A DNA stretch of 64,000 nt, from positions 2,728,001 to 2,792,000 of the forward strand of contig NZ_JAUTAY010000001.1 of NCBI RefSeq assembly GCF_030818795.1, given 5' to 3'. The notes under the pieces were generated by a model. That model had not been told where the DNA came from. It searched no databases and was given only the letters and a program-made list of their open reading frames with translations. This document shows, piece after piece, positions 7,761-20,472 of the stretch (positions are counted from its first letter, which is position 1; each line of letters opens with the position of its first letter). Both the position numbers and the translations under genes were made by a program. Source of the stretch: Microbacterium sp. SORGH_AS_0862 (GTDB taxonomy: Bacteria; Actinomycetota; Actinomycetes; Actinomycetales; Microbacteriaceae).

Positions 7761-7994
7761 ATGGCGATCACCGTCTACACCAAGCCGTCGTGCGTGCAGT
7801 GCAATGCCACCTACCGCGCACTGGATTCGAAGGGCATCGAGTACGAGGTCCTCGACGTCTCGCAGGACCCCGCGGCTCTCGAGCAGGTCAAGGCCCTCGG
7901 CTACCTGCAGGCTCCCGTCGTGATCACCGACGAGGACCACTGGTCGGGCTTCCGTCCCGACAAGATCGACGAGCTGGCCGCGCGCCTGGCCTGA
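7761..7994 (+). CDS. nrdH: NrdH-redoxin
   Basis: A 77-residue glutaredoxin-like protein with the redox motif Cys-Val-Gln-Cys (residues 11-14) and the C-terminal segment DHWSGFRPDKI typical of NrdH. It supplies electrons from thioredoxin reductase to the class Ib ribonucleotide reductase. ATG 7761 follows the ribosome binding region GGGGAGAAAGAGG. It is the first gene of nrdHIEF, 3 bp ahead of nrdI, behind tandem NrdR boxes. Confidence 0.96.
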   Translation: MAITVYTKPSCVQCNATYRALDSKGIEYEVLDVSQDPAALEQVKALGYLQAPVVITDEDHWSGFRPDKIDELAARLA

Positions 7995-7997
7995 CCG

Positions 7998-8458
7998 ATG
8001 GCAACCGCTGTCGCAGACCAGGTCGGCGCGGTTGCCCACTCCCTCCGTGAGCCCGCCCCGACGGCTCCGCTCCTCGTCTACTTCTCGAGCGTCTCAGGTA
8101 ACACCGCGCGTTTCATCGAGAAGCTCGGGATGCGGGCCGTGCGGATCCCCTTGCGGCCCACGGATCCGACCCCTCTCATCGACGAACCCTTCGTCCTGAT
8201 CACCCCCACCTACGGGGGCGGGCAGGGAAGGGGCGAGGAGCGGGGAGCGGTTCCCAAGCAGGTGATTCGGTTCCTCAACGACGAGGCCAACCGGTCCCTG
8301 CTTCGCGGCGTGATCGCCGCGGGCAGCACCAACTTCGGTGAGCACTACGGGCTCGCCGGAGAGATCATCAGCCGTAAGTGTCGTGTGCCGCACTTGGATC
8401 GGTTCGAATTGTTCGGCACGCCAGAGGACGTCGAGCGCATCGGCGAAGGATTGGAACG

Positions 8459-8477
<19 letters not shown>
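7998..8477 (+). CDS. nrdI: NrdI flavodoxin, ribonucleotide reductase activator
   Basis: A 159-residue flavodoxin-like protein. The FMN phosphate loop is [12 protein letters not shown] (residues 30-41), and TPTYGGG and [13 protein letters not shown] are family hallmarks. NrdI provides the oxidant that assembles the dimanganese-tyrosyl cofactor of NrdF. It has an N-terminal extension of about 25 residues before the flavodoxin fold. Its 3' end overlaps the start of nrdE by 19 bp. Confidence 0.95.
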
Positions 8478-11654
<3,177 letters not shown>

Positions 11655-11692
11655 TCCCTGCGTAGCCCGCGGTTCCGCCGCGCACTGACAAG

Positions 11693-11732
11693 GCCCCCGG
11701 CCGGTCGCTCTCTCGGGTGATCCGCCGGGGGC
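11693..11732 (+). terminator. nrdHIEF terminator
   Basis: A 9-bp GC stem (GCCCCCGGC with GCCGGGGGC) and a run ending TCTTCATTGTT lie about 40 bp behind nrdF. Confidence 0.75.
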
Positions 11733-11799
11733 TCTTCATTGTTCCGACCCCTGGTCTGGCGCCGTGCGGGTGGGAGAAAAAGTCCCGGCCAGCGGCAAT

Positions 11800-11827
11800 T
11801 TGACTTCCGTGAGAACCGGGCTATGGT
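11800..11827 (+). promoter_or_regulatory. Promoter of 44-residue basic protein
   Basis: A -35 TTGACT (11800-11805) and a -10 TATGGT (11822-11827) are separated by 16 bp, one of the best sigma-A-type matches in the window. The predicted leader is about 35 nt with the ribosome binding site AGGGGAAG. Confidence 0.7.
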
Positions 11828-11867
11828 CGAAGGTCATCCGCCAGCCACCCAGGGGAAGCGAGTCCAC

Positions 11868-12002
11868 ATGTCCAAGAAGACGCCGAACACGCGAGGTGCC
11901 AAGAAGGCTCCGCAGTTGTCGATCAAGGAGAAGCGAGCAGCGAAGCGCGAGAAGCGCGAGCCCGAGCTCTTCCTCAAGCCGCGTAAGGATGCCGGCCGCT
12001 GA
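11868..12002 (+). CDS. Small highly basic protein, function unknown
   Basis: A 44-residue protein beginning MSKKTPNTRGAKK, made mostly of Lys, Arg and Glu with no membrane segment or signal peptide. I do not recognise a named family. The gene is well supported: a strong promoter match, a good ribosome binding site about 10 nt before the ATG, and a perfect terminator 15 bp behind it. An RNA- or ribosome-associated role would suit the composition but is a guess. Confidence 0.75.
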   Translation: MSKKTPNTRGAKKAPQLSIKEKRAAKREKREPELFLKPRKDAGR

Positions 12003-12016
12003 TCGAGTGGAGTGTG

Positions 12017-12048
12017 AGAAGGGGCGGATGTTCGCATCCGCCCCTTCT
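12017..12048. terminator. Bidirectional terminator
   Basis: A perfect 14-bp stem (AGAAGGGGCGGATG with CATCCGCCCCTTCT) with a TTCG tetraloop lies between two convergent genes and could serve both. Confidence 0.85.
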
Positions 12049-12075
12049 GCGTTCCCGGTGCGCGTCGTTGGCGGC

Positions 12076-12705
12076 TCAGGCGGAGTCCTCCGAGGTGCGG
12101 ATGGGGCGCAGCACCCGCGCGGGGTTGCCTGCGGCGAGCACGCCGGCGGGGATGTCGTGGGTGACGACGGAGCCTGCTCCGATGATGCTGTTGTCGCCGA
12201 TCGTCACGCCGGGGGTCAGCGTCACCGACCCTCCCAGCCAGACGTTCGAGCCGATGGTCACGGGTTGGGGGAGCTCCCACCCGGCGAGGCGCCGTTCGAT
12301 GTCCTCGGCGTGGTTCGCGGTGTAGATGCTGCAGCGCGGACCGATGAGGCAGTCCGCGCCGATCGTCACGGCGCCGCCGCCGATGACCATGAAGTCCGCG
12401 TTGATGAACGTGCGATCGCCGATCGTCAGTCGGGCGCCGTAGTCGATCGTGACGGGCGGTCGCACGTCGACATCTGTCCCGGCGCCGGGGACGAGCTGGG
12501 CGAACAGAGCGCGCGCCTCGTCGGGGGCGGTGTCGTGCAGCAGGTTGAATCGTGCGCACGTGGCGTGCGCATCCCGCGTCAGCTTCTGGAGCGCGGGAGA
12601 GGTGCGGTATCGCAGCCAGTCATGCGCGAGAAGGGCGCGCAGATCATCGTCATCCTCCGCCAAACGGGTGAGGTCGTCGAGAGCTGCCTGCAGGGCGGGG
12701 GTCAT
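12076..12705 (-). CDS. Maltose/galactoside O-acetyltransferase-like protein
   Basis: A 209-residue left-handed beta-helix acetyltransferase of the Maa/NodL/LacA group. The N-terminal mac-type helical domain spans about 1-60, then come hexapeptide repeats (TIGDRTFINADF, IGADCLIGPRCSIYT, VTIGSNVWLGGSV, VTIGDNSIIGAGSVV). The catalytic His is probably in YTANHAED. It should transfer acetyl from acetyl-CoA to a sugar. ATG 12705 was chosen over an upstream in-frame ATG because GAGGAG lies at the right distance. Divergent from the XRE regulator, which may control it. Confidence 0.88.
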   Translation of the reverse strand: MTPALQAALDDLTRLAEDDDDLRALLAHDWLRYRTSPALQKLTRDAHATCARFNLLHDTAPDEARALFAQLVPGAGTDVDVRPPVTIDYGARLTIGDRTFINADFMVIGGGAVTIGADCLIGPRCSIYTANHAEDIERRLAGWELPQPVTIGSNVWLGGSVTLTPGVTIGDNSIIGAGSVVTHDIPAGVLAAGNPARVLRPIRTSEDSA

Positions 12706-12721
12706 ACCGTTCTCCTCATTT

Positions 12722-12736
12722 GTTGTTAAGCACAAC
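12722..12736. promoter_or_regulatory. Palindromic operator candidate
   Basis: GTTGTTAAGCACAAC has 5-bp perfect arms and lies in the gap between the divergent acetyltransferase and XRE genes, just upstream of the acetyltransferase ribosome binding site. Position suggests an operator for the adjacent regulator. Confidence 0.4.
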
Positions 12737-12825
12737 TTATCCGTTGGCGCGAGGGCGCGTCAACGCGCGCGGCCACGGCGCGCGGAGGATGTTCCCGCGA
12801 ACACATCGAGCTAGCTTTGATGCCG

Positions 12826-13677
12826 ATGGATGAATCGTCGCGACCTGAACCCGCCCCGCGCACGACCCTGGGTGGATTCCTCCGAGCACGACGAGAGGAG
12901 CGCCAGCCCGAGCAGGTGGGGCTGGAACGTCAGATCGGGCGGCGCGTGCCGGGCCTGCGTCGAGACGAGGTCGCCGCCCTCGCAGGCGTCAGCAGCGAGT
13001 ACTACCTGCGACTCGAACAGGGTCGTGGCAGCGCTCCATCCATGCAGGTGCTGGCGGGGCTCGCGCGCGCCTTGCGGCTGAGCGCCGCCGAGTCCGACTA
13101 CCTGCACCGGCTCGCGGGGCATGCGACGCCGCGTCGGGTGGCTTCCTTCGAGCGCCCGCGCGCGGACGTCGAGGCGATCCTTCGGTGGTGGCCGGGCATT
13201 CCGGCCTACATCTCCGACGCGAATCTCGACGTCGTGGTCGCGAACGACCTCATGATCGCGATCACCGACGGCCGGTTCGCACCCGGCGCGAACGTCCTCG
13301 AGGAGACGTTCAACGCCTCGGGGAGGGAGAGGCTCGAGACCTGGGAATCGCAGGCGCGGGATGCCGTCGCGCTCTTCCGCTATTCCGGCGACGAGACGTC
13401 TGCGCGCTACGACGTCATTCTGCGCAGGTTGAGCGGGGATGCGGATTTCCTCCGCCTCTGGAGTCGGCAGGAAGTCACCCTGCCGCGTCCCTCGGAGATC
13501 ACCGCGGCGATCGAGGGGATCGGTCAGCTCTCGATCTCGGTGCGGGACTTCTTCGTCCCGGAGCTCCAGGGCCATATGGTGACCGTCTTCGATGCGGTGC
13601 CGGGCTCCACCGCGGATGCCTTCTTCCGTCGCGTAGCCGATGCCCTTCGTGCGTCCGGCGATGCGCCGGACATCTGA
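12826..13677 (+). CDS. XRE-family regulator with MmyB-like ligand domain
   Basis: A 283-residue regulator with an N-terminal helix-turn-helix (GLRRDEVAALAGVSSEYYLRLEQGRG, about residues 45-70) and a C-terminal MmyB-like domain (IPAYISDANLDVVVAND onward) that binds fatty-acid-like ligands in structures of relatives. Such regulators usually control a divergent neighbour, here the acetyltransferase. ATG at 12820 is also possible; 12826 is preferred because a TAGCTT -10 ends 8 nt before it. Confidence 0.88.
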   Translation: MDESSRPEPAPRTTLGGFLRARREERQPEQVGLERQIGRRVPGLRRDEVAALAGVSSEYYLRLEQGRGSAPSMQVLAGLARALRLSAAESDYLHRLAGHATPRRVASFERPRADVEAILRWWPGIPAYISDANLDVVVANDLMIAITDGRFAPGANVLEETFNASGRERLETWESQARDAVALFRYSGDETSARYDVILRRLSGDADFLRLWSRQEVTLPRPSEITAAIEGIGQLSISVRDFFVPELQGHMVTVFDAVPGSTADAFFRRVADALRASGDAPDI

Positions 13678-13713
13678 GCGCACGCACGGCCAGACCGTGA
13701 CCATGTGGGACGT

Positions 13714-14049
13714 TCACTCGTCGAAGATGATCGACTCCCAGTTCGCGGGTACTCGACCGGACGGACCGGGGACGCTCTGCGTGCGGGGGTGGCTGGTCGG
13801 CGCAGGCGGCTGCCCGCCGTCGACTTCCCGCTCCTCGACGTAATCCCACCACCAGTCCTCCTGCGGCTCGAAGCTCTGCACGAACCTGTGTCCGGTCAGC
13901 TCGAAATGGCGCTGGGCATGATGATTCGGCGAGACCTCGCAGCATCCGACATGTCCGCAGGTGGTGCAACGGCGCAGATGTAGCCACCAGGAACCGGACG
14001 CGAGGCACTCCACGCATCCGGTTCCGCTCGGTGGCGGCGTGTCCGTCAT
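13714..14049 (-). CDS. UBP-type zinc finger protein
   Basis: A 111-residue protein with a ZnF-UBP domain at about residues 8-65: CVEC, then CTTCGHVGCC, then paired histidines in HHAQRHFELTGHRF. In eukaryotes this fold binds the C-terminus of ubiquitin; in bacteria it stands alone and its ligand is unknown. The remainder is Pro-rich with DWWWDYVEE. Convergent with the XRE gene. Confidence 0.85.
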   Translation of the reverse strand: MTDTPPPSGTGCVECLASGSWWLHLRRCTTCGHVGCCEVSPNHHAQRHFELTGHRFVQSFEPQEDWWWDYVEEREVDGGQPPAPTSHPRTQSVPGPSGRVPANWESIIFDE

Positions 14050-14199
14050 GCCGTGCTCCGATCCGTGGTGGCTGATCCCTCGACACGCTACGCCGTGCGC
14101 GCCAGGCCGGTTCGGACGCGTGACGAGGATCTGTTCGTCGGCCGTCCTGGCTGATCGCGCGCTCGCGTCAAGCCCTGCGGCGGCGCGCACCGGGCCTCC

Positions 14200-14205
14200 T
14201 AGAGT
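14200..14205 (+). promoter_or_regulatory. -10 element of leaderless small gene
   Basis: TAGAGT lies 6 nt before the ATG at 14212; no ribosome binding site is seen. Confidence 0.45.
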
Positions 14206-14211
14206 GCCCGC

Positions 14212-14376
14212 ATGGGAATGAGCGACGAAGAGAAGCGGCACGATCAACTGACGAGCGCGCCCGCCGCCACGGAAGAGGATGCGAAGCCTCGCATCGTCGT
14301 GTCGGAGCACGACGGCGTGACCCGTATCGACATCGCGGAGGATGCACCCGTGCGCCCGAGCGATCCTCGCGACTGA
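14212..14376 (+). CDS. Small acidic protein, function unknown
   Basis: A 54-residue ORF starting MGMSDEEKRHDQL and containing the ordered-looking stretch PRIVVSEHDGVTRIDIAED. Similar short proteins recur in Microbacterium genomes, sometimes labelled as transporters without support. There is no membrane segment. The leaderless -10 and the absence of overlap with other genes support it as real. Confidence 0.6.
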   Translation: MGMSDEEKRHDQLTSAPAATEEDAKPRIVVSEHDGVTRIDIAEDAPVRPSDPRD

Positions 14377-14441
14377 CGGACGCCGAGCGAGGGGTGTCAA
14401 CCCCGTCGGCGTCTCGGCCCGACACGCGTGTACTGGAACAC

Positions 14442-14582
14442 ATGAGCCACGACAAGCAGAACAGTCACGGTGCCGAAGATGCCGACACCGCATCCGGGGT
14501 CTCGTCCGTCGAGCAGGATGCCGGCGAGGACATCACGACCGATGAAGACGGCACCCCCGTCGACAACCCCTCTGGAGGTTGA
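14442..14582 (+). CDS. Small acidic disordered protein
   Basis: A 46-residue ORF (MSHDKQNSHGAEDADTA...) rich in Asp, Glu, Ser and Gly with no hydrophobic segment. The next ORF begins 2 bp after its stop, so they are probably co-transcribed. The start lacks a clear ribosome binding site. Function not recognised. Confidence 0.5.
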   Translation: MSHDKQNSHGAEDADTASGVSSVEQDAGEDITTDEDGTPVDNPSGG

Positions 14583-14584
14583 CG

Positions 14585-14716
14585 ATGTCGAATCCCGCTG
14601 AGCGGCCCGGTGTCACCCCCGGCCCCGAGCCCGACACGACCACCGCGGCTGAGCCCGACGATCCCCAGTCGGACGGTGCGGAGTCCGTGGTCGACGGCAG
14701 TGGCGTGGATTCCTGA
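14585..14716 (+). CDS. Small acidic disordered protein
   Basis: A 43-residue ORF (MSNPAERPGVTPGPEPD...) of similar composition to the preceding one, preceded by the strong ribosome binding site TGGAGGT. That site and the 2-bp spacing are the main evidence that this acidic pair is expressed. Function not recognised. Confidence 0.55.
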   Translation: MSNPAERPGVTPGPEPDTTTAAEPDDPQSDGAESVVDGSGVDS

Positions 14717-14722
14717 CGTCGA

Positions 14723-14974
14723 CTACTTCGCGAGTTCGGCCTTCGCATAGGCGACGATCGCGTTGGCGTGACCGTGCCCCATCGCGTGGGTGCTCTTGAG
14801 CTCCGACACGACAGACATGTGGGTTTCGCCCGCAGTCAGTCGCACCACGACGATGTCCAGCCACTCCTGCATCGGACGGCCGTAGGTCTTCTCGATGCTC
14901 GGGAAGTAGGACGCCGGCCCCTTCGGAATGCTGCCCGGCTCCAGCGGCGGGGCGACGACGCGTTTCGCAGTCAT
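14723..14974 (-). CDS. DUF4287 domain protein
   Basis: An 83-residue protein with the DUF4287 pattern: SYFPSIEKTYGRPMQEWLDIV, then LKSTHAMGHGHANAIVAYAK near the C-terminus. The family is widespread and uncharacterised. ATG 14974 lies 6 nt behind a TACGCT -10 and is predicted leaderless. Convergent with the small acidic ORFs and divergent from acs. Confidence 0.85.
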   Translation of the reverse strand: MTAKRVVAPPLEPGSIPKGPASYFPSIEKTYGRPMQEWLDIVVVRLTAGETHMSVVSELKSTHAMGHGHANAIVAYAKAELAK

Positions 14975-14980
14975 GCGCTC

Positions 14981-14986
14981 AGCGTA
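14981..14986 (-). promoter_or_regulatory. -10 element of leaderless DUF4287 gene
   Basis: TACGCT on the minus strand, 6 nt before the ATG at 14974. Confidence 0.45.
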
Positions 14987-15076
14987 GGCCCGGCCCGTCC
15001 CGTCATGAAGCGTCACCCGAATTTGCCGGTCGCGCGGCGCGCGGGATGCTGGGATCACCACCGACCCGGAAGACGC

Positions 15077-17071
<1,995 letters not shown>

Positions 17072-17130
17072 CCGCCTCCCGGCCGTGGCGCCGCCTTCGG
17101 GCCGTGATCTGAGCGCGCCCACACCCGGTT

Positions 17131-17239
17131 TCCCCTGTCACAGATCGAGGCCGTGGGCGCGATCTGTGACAGGGGAACCGAGAAGGCAACTGCTCGCCTG
17201 TCCTAGATCGACGCTCGTGCCGCGATCTGCGACAGGCGA
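17131..17239. repeat. Paired related stem-loop repeats
   Basis: Unit 1 has perfect 17-nt arms (17131-17147 with 17160-17176) around a 12-nt loop. Unit 2 (17194-17210 with 17223-17239) has the same layout with two arm mismatches. Both share a CTGTC..AGATCG arm core and the same right flank (CCGAGAAGG). They lie between the convergent acs and methyltransferase genes, so they can act as terminators, and the similarity suggests a dispersed repeat family. Confidence 0.75.
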
Positions 17240-17279
17240 GCCGAGAAGGGCAAGATGGCGGGGGCGGGGGAGCGGGGCG

Positions 17280-18389
17280 TCAGGGGCGGGTGGAGACCGT
17301 CACGGTGAACTTCGCGTTGCGGGCGACCTGCCGCGTCGGGCCGACGAGGCGCTCCAGCGCCGGACGGTAGCGCAGGGCCGAGTTCCACACCGTCCACAGC
17401 TCGCCGCCGGAGCGGAGCGTCCGCGCCGCATCCTGGAACAGGGGTGCGGCGAGATCCGTCGTGACGGCGGCGCCGGAGTGGAAGGGCGGATTGAGGGCGA
17501 TGAAGCTGACACTGGCGTTCGGGAGAGTGGTCAGGCGGTCGTCCCGCACGACGCGGATGCGGTCGGCCACCCCGTTCGCCTCGGCCGTCGCCCGCGCCGA
17601 CGCGACCGCGGCCGCGGAGCGATCGGAGGCGTAGACGGCGCGGTCGGGATGGCGCAGCGCGAGGAATGCGGCGACCACGCCCGTCCCGCACGCGAGGTCG
17701 ACGAGAGGGGCGCCGTCGGGGAGGCGCGCGGGAAGGTGCGCCAGCAGGAACCGGGTGCCGATGTCGATCGCCGTGCCCGCGAACGCGCCTCCGTACGCGC
17801 ACACGGTGATGCCGTCGTGGACTGCGCGCCGCGGTTCGGGATCGTGTCCGTTGAGAGGATCCCGGGCCACCAGCACGCGCGACTTCTGGCGAGCGTGCGT
17901 GATGTCGAGCGTGGCGAAGAAGCGGCGGAGGACCTCGTTCATCGCCGTGGACATGTGCTTGACGCGTCCACCGGCGAACACGACGACATCCGGTGCCGCG
18001 TGCGCGGCGATCACGGCGGCGGCATCCTCCAGGGCGTCGAGCGAGCGAGGGAGTCGGAGGAGCACCACTCGGGCGCCCGCCACGAGCGCTCCCGTCAGCT
18101 CCATAGTCCGGTAGCGGTCCGTGAGTCCCAGCCGGCTCGCGTTGGCCGCGAGGGCCTGCTCGCCGGTGAGCGCGTCCTGGTGCACCCGCACGACGCCAGA
18201 AGAAGTGGCCGCCGCGCCCAGTGTCAGCGCGCCGTACTCGTCGCCGACGACCACGATGTCATCCGCGCTCGTTCTTGCGCGCCGGGCGGCGGACTCGTCG
18301 AGCAGAAGGCGATCGGCGGCATCCACAGCGACGAGATCGGGTGATTCGACGTCTGGCCAGCGTCGCAGGGCGTCGAACCGGAGCTCCAT
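17280..18389 (-). CDS. RlmG/RsmC-like rRNA guanine N2-methyltransferase
   Basis: A 369-residue two-domain methyltransferase: a degenerate N-terminal domain (about 1-190) and a C-terminal SAM-binding domain with PLVDLACGTGVVAAFLA (motif I) and the catalytic NPPFH at about residue 300. This layout and NPPFH are typical of RlmG and RsmC, which methylate guanine N2 in 23S or 16S rRNA. Which rRNA position is modified cannot be told. Start ATG 18389 is 6 nt behind a TAGCGT -10. Confidence 0.85.
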   Translation of the reverse strand: MELRFDALRRWPDVESPDLVAVDAADRLLLDESAARRARTSADDIVVVGDEYGALTLGAAATSSGVVRVHQDALTGEQALAANASRLGLTDRYRTMELTGALVAGARVVLLRLPRSLDALEDAAAVIAAHAAPDVVVFAGGRVKHMSTAMNEVLRRFFATLDITHARQKSRVLVARDPLNGHDPEPRRAVHDGITVCAYGGAFAGTAIDIGTRFLLAHLPARLPDGAPLVDLACGTGVVAAFLALRHPDRAVYASDRSAAAVASARATAEANGVADRIRVVRDDRLTTLPNASVSFIALNPPFHSGAAVTTDLAAPLFQDAARTLRSGGELWTVWNSALRYRPALERLVGPTRQVARNAKFTVTVSTRP

Positions 18390-18395
18390 CCCTTC

Positions 18396-18401
18396 ACGCT
18401 A
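18396..18401 (-). promoter_or_regulatory. -10 element of leaderless methyltransferase gene
   Basis: TAGCGT on the minus strand, 6 nt before the ATG at 18389. Confidence 0.45.
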
Positions 18402-18426
18402 CCGGCCGCCGTGGAGTGCCGACGGA

Positions 18427-18432
18427 TACGAT
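18427..18432 (+). promoter_or_regulatory. -10 element of leaderless marR-type gene
   Basis: TACGAT lies 6 nt before the ATG at 18439; it is back-to-back with the methyltransferase promoter 25 bp away. Confidence 0.45.
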
Positions 18433-18438
18433 GGTCAG

Positions 18439-18900
18439 ATGGCCGAGAAGACGCACGGGGCGCCGCAGCCCACAGGGCAGCGCCCGCCGTTCAGTCCGGT
18501 CATCGCTCTGCTGACGGTGTCGGCCGTCTGGGATGCGCGTTTGAACACCGCGCTGAAGGATCTCGGGCTCACCACCCGCAAGTACGGTCTTCTCGCCCAC
18601 GTGCAGGCGACCCCGGGCATCTCGTTCTCCGAACTCGCCCGCCGCTCCCAGATCACGGTGCAGACGGCGCACACCGCCGTCAAGACGCTCGCCGGGGAGG
18701 GGCTGGTGGAGGATGCCACCGCGCACGCCGGCGCCGCATCCGACCTGCGTGTGACGACGAAGGGTGCGGCGGCTCTCGCCGAGGCCGACGCGCGTCTCGC
18801 GGCGCTCGACGAGGTGTTCGGCGCGGGTGTTCCCGCCCTCTCCTCCGCGCTGCAGGGGCTGCACGAGCAGCCGTTCGGAGAGATCCTTCAGCAAGACTGA
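18439..18900 (+). CDS. MarR family transcriptional regulator
   Basis: A 153-residue winged-helix protein. The recognition region is ISFSELARRSQITVQTAHTAVKTLAGEGLVED (about residues 58-92), followed by the wing (SDLRVTTKG). Regulators of this family usually bind small phenolic or oxidised ligands and control adjacent genes; the following DUF3817 gene is the nearest candidate. ATG 18439 is chosen by the -10 element 6 nt upstream. Confidence 0.85.
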   Translation: MAEKTHGAPQPTGQRPPFSPVIALLTVSAVWDARLNTALKDLGLTTRKYGLLAHVQATPGISFSELARRSQITVQTAHTAVKTLAGEGLVEDATAHAGAASDLRVTTKGAAALAEADARLAALDEVFGAGVPALSSALQGLHEQPFGEILQQD

Positions 18901-18966
18901 AGATTTTCGGTCTAGGCTGCGGAGAGCGCCGACCCGAGCGCCTCGATCGAGCCCCCGGAGTCTCCC

Positions 18967-19431
18967 GTGTTCCGCACGCCCTACGCCCTGTTCCGCACCC
19001 TCGCTGTCGCCGAGATGGTCTCCTGGACGCTGCTCATCGGAGGGCTCATCGTGCGAGCCGTGACGGGGTTCGCGCCTGCCGTGACGATCGGTGGCGGCAT
19101 CCACGGGTTCATCTTCCTGTCGTACGGGGCGACGGTGATCCTCGTGGGCAAGAACCAGCGGTGGAGCGGCGGGGTGTTCGCGCTGGCGCTGGTCAGCGCG
19201 GTCGTGCCGTACGCGACACTGCCCGTCGAGCTCTGGCTGTCGCGCACCGGCCGGCTGCGGGGTGCATGGCGACTGCAGGCCGGATCCGACCCGCGGGATG
19301 CGGCATGGCACGACCGTGTGCTGCGCTCCGTACTGCGTCGGCCGGTCTTGTCGGCCGTGGTGATCGCCGCCGCGGTGGCGGTGGCCTTCACGGTGCTGCT
19401 CGTGGTCGGCCCTCCCGGTGGTCGGGCCTGA
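18967..19431 (+). CDS. DUF3817 membrane protein
   Basis: A 154-residue protein with the DUF3817 signature (MFRTPYALFRTLAVAEMVSW, HGFIFLSYGATVI) and about four membrane segments (13-33, 43-63, 68-85, 125-147). Function unknown. The start is a GTG behind a short CGGAG ribosome binding site, and a TAGGCT element at 18913-18918 could serve as -10. Confidence 0.8.
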   Translation: MFRTPYALFRTLAVAEMVSWTLLIGGLIVRAVTGFAPAVTIGGGIHGFIFLSYGATVILVGKNQRWSGGVFALALVSAVVPYATLPVELWLSRTGRLRGAWRLQAGSDPRDAAWHDRVLRSVLRRPVLSAVVIAAAVAVAFTVLLVVGPPGGRA

Positions 19432-19437
19432 GCGGAC

Positions 19438-19596
19438 TTACTTCGCGCGCGCCCGCACGTGGATCGGCAGCGCCATTGCGGCCGAGATGAGCAGGATGCC
19501 TGCGACGAAGATGACGGCTTGGAAACCGGGCACCGAGAACGAGATGCCGAACGCGAACATCCCGAGCAGAAACAGCAGCAGGGACACGATGTACAT
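19438..19596 (-). CDS. Small two-segment membrane protein
   Basis: A 52-residue ORF (MYIVSLLLFLLGMFAFG...) with two hydrophobic segments (3-20 and 24-44) and a basic C-terminus HVRARAK. GAAGGAGT sits at the right distance from the ATG, which makes it very likely real. It lies 79 bp behind the EI24 gene on the same strand and its stop is 6 bp from the end of the convergent DUF3817 gene. No function recognised. Confidence 0.75.
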   Translation of the reverse strand: MYIVSLLLFLLGMFAFGISFSVPGFQAVIFVAGILLISAAMALPIHVRARAK

Positions 19597-19675
19597 GGCA
19601 CTCCTTCGGAAGACTCCCTCCAGAGTACCGGGTCGCCTGCGTGCGGACCGACCGCATCCGCACCTCTGAGCGGGC

Positions 19676-20407
19676 CTACTCCTCGCTCGGCGACACGCTC
19701 GCTGCGAGACGGGTCGCGCCCACCACGGCCGCGGGCATCGTGAACACCGCTCCGAGCGGGATGAGGAAGCACAGCTGCGTCATGATGCCGAAACCGAGCG
19801 CCCGGCCACGGGCCGTTCGCAGCAGGCGGCGCCGGGCGCGGCGATCGATGCCGCGCGCCGTCAACGCGCGCCCCGAGAGCTCGTCCGCGAGGATCCATCC
19901 CGACAGCAGAACGCCCGTCACCGTGCCGACCACGCCGCCGATCAGAGGGATGAAGCCGAGCGCGAAAGCGAGCGCAGCCGCGAGCGCGCCGCGCACGATG
20001 AGACCGGTCGCATCGGCGAAGGCCGCTCGCCAACCCGGGTCGTAATCGGGGACGGCGCCCGAATCGGCGATCTCGACGCTGCGCCAGATCCGGTCGTAGA
20101 ACGGTTCGCCCACGATCAGAGTCAGCGCGGTGAACGTCGTGGCCGCCAGCAGGAGTGCGCCGGCGAAGACCGCGACGCCGAGCGCGACGCGCAACGCGAT
20201 GGCCCAGGCGGCGGGCCAATCGTCGGCGAACGGCGTGACGGCGTCCGTGAGCGGGGCCAGGGCCGTTGCGAGCGCCACGAGGGCCGCCGAGAGTCCCGCA
20301 CTCACGATCAGTGCGGGCAGGAGGCCGAGGAGCATCAGGCCTGGGCGCCGGGTGAACCACCCGAACCCGCCGAGCAGCAGGCGTGCGCCGCGAAGCACCT
20401 CGTTCAC
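19676..20407 (-). CDS. EI24/CysZ-like membrane protein
   Basis: A 243-residue protein of the EI24 domain family, which includes the sulfate permease CysZ. Four or more hydrophobic segments (about 22-50, 68-100, 135-165, 210-230) and the motif VGEPFYDRIWRSVE are seen. GTG start 20407 follows GAGGAG. Sulfate transport is possible but not shown; no cysteine biosynthesis genes adjoin it. Confidence 0.8.
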   Translation of the reverse strand: MNEVLRGARLLLGGFGWFTRRPGLMLLGLLPALIVSAGLSAALVALATALAPLTDAVTPFADDWPAAWAIALRVALGVAVFAGALLLAATTFTALTLIVGEPFYDRIWRSVEIADSGAVPDYDPGWRAAFADATGLIVRGALAAALAFALGFIPLIGGVVGTVTGVLLSGWILADELSGRALTARGIDRRARRRLLRTARGRALGFGIMTQLCFLIPLGAVFTMPAAVVGATRLAASVSPSEE

Positions 20408-20472
20408 TCGATCTCCTCACCGCTGCGCTGGGACGAGCGTAGTGGGAATATCGTCACTCCCTGCGTGTTGAA

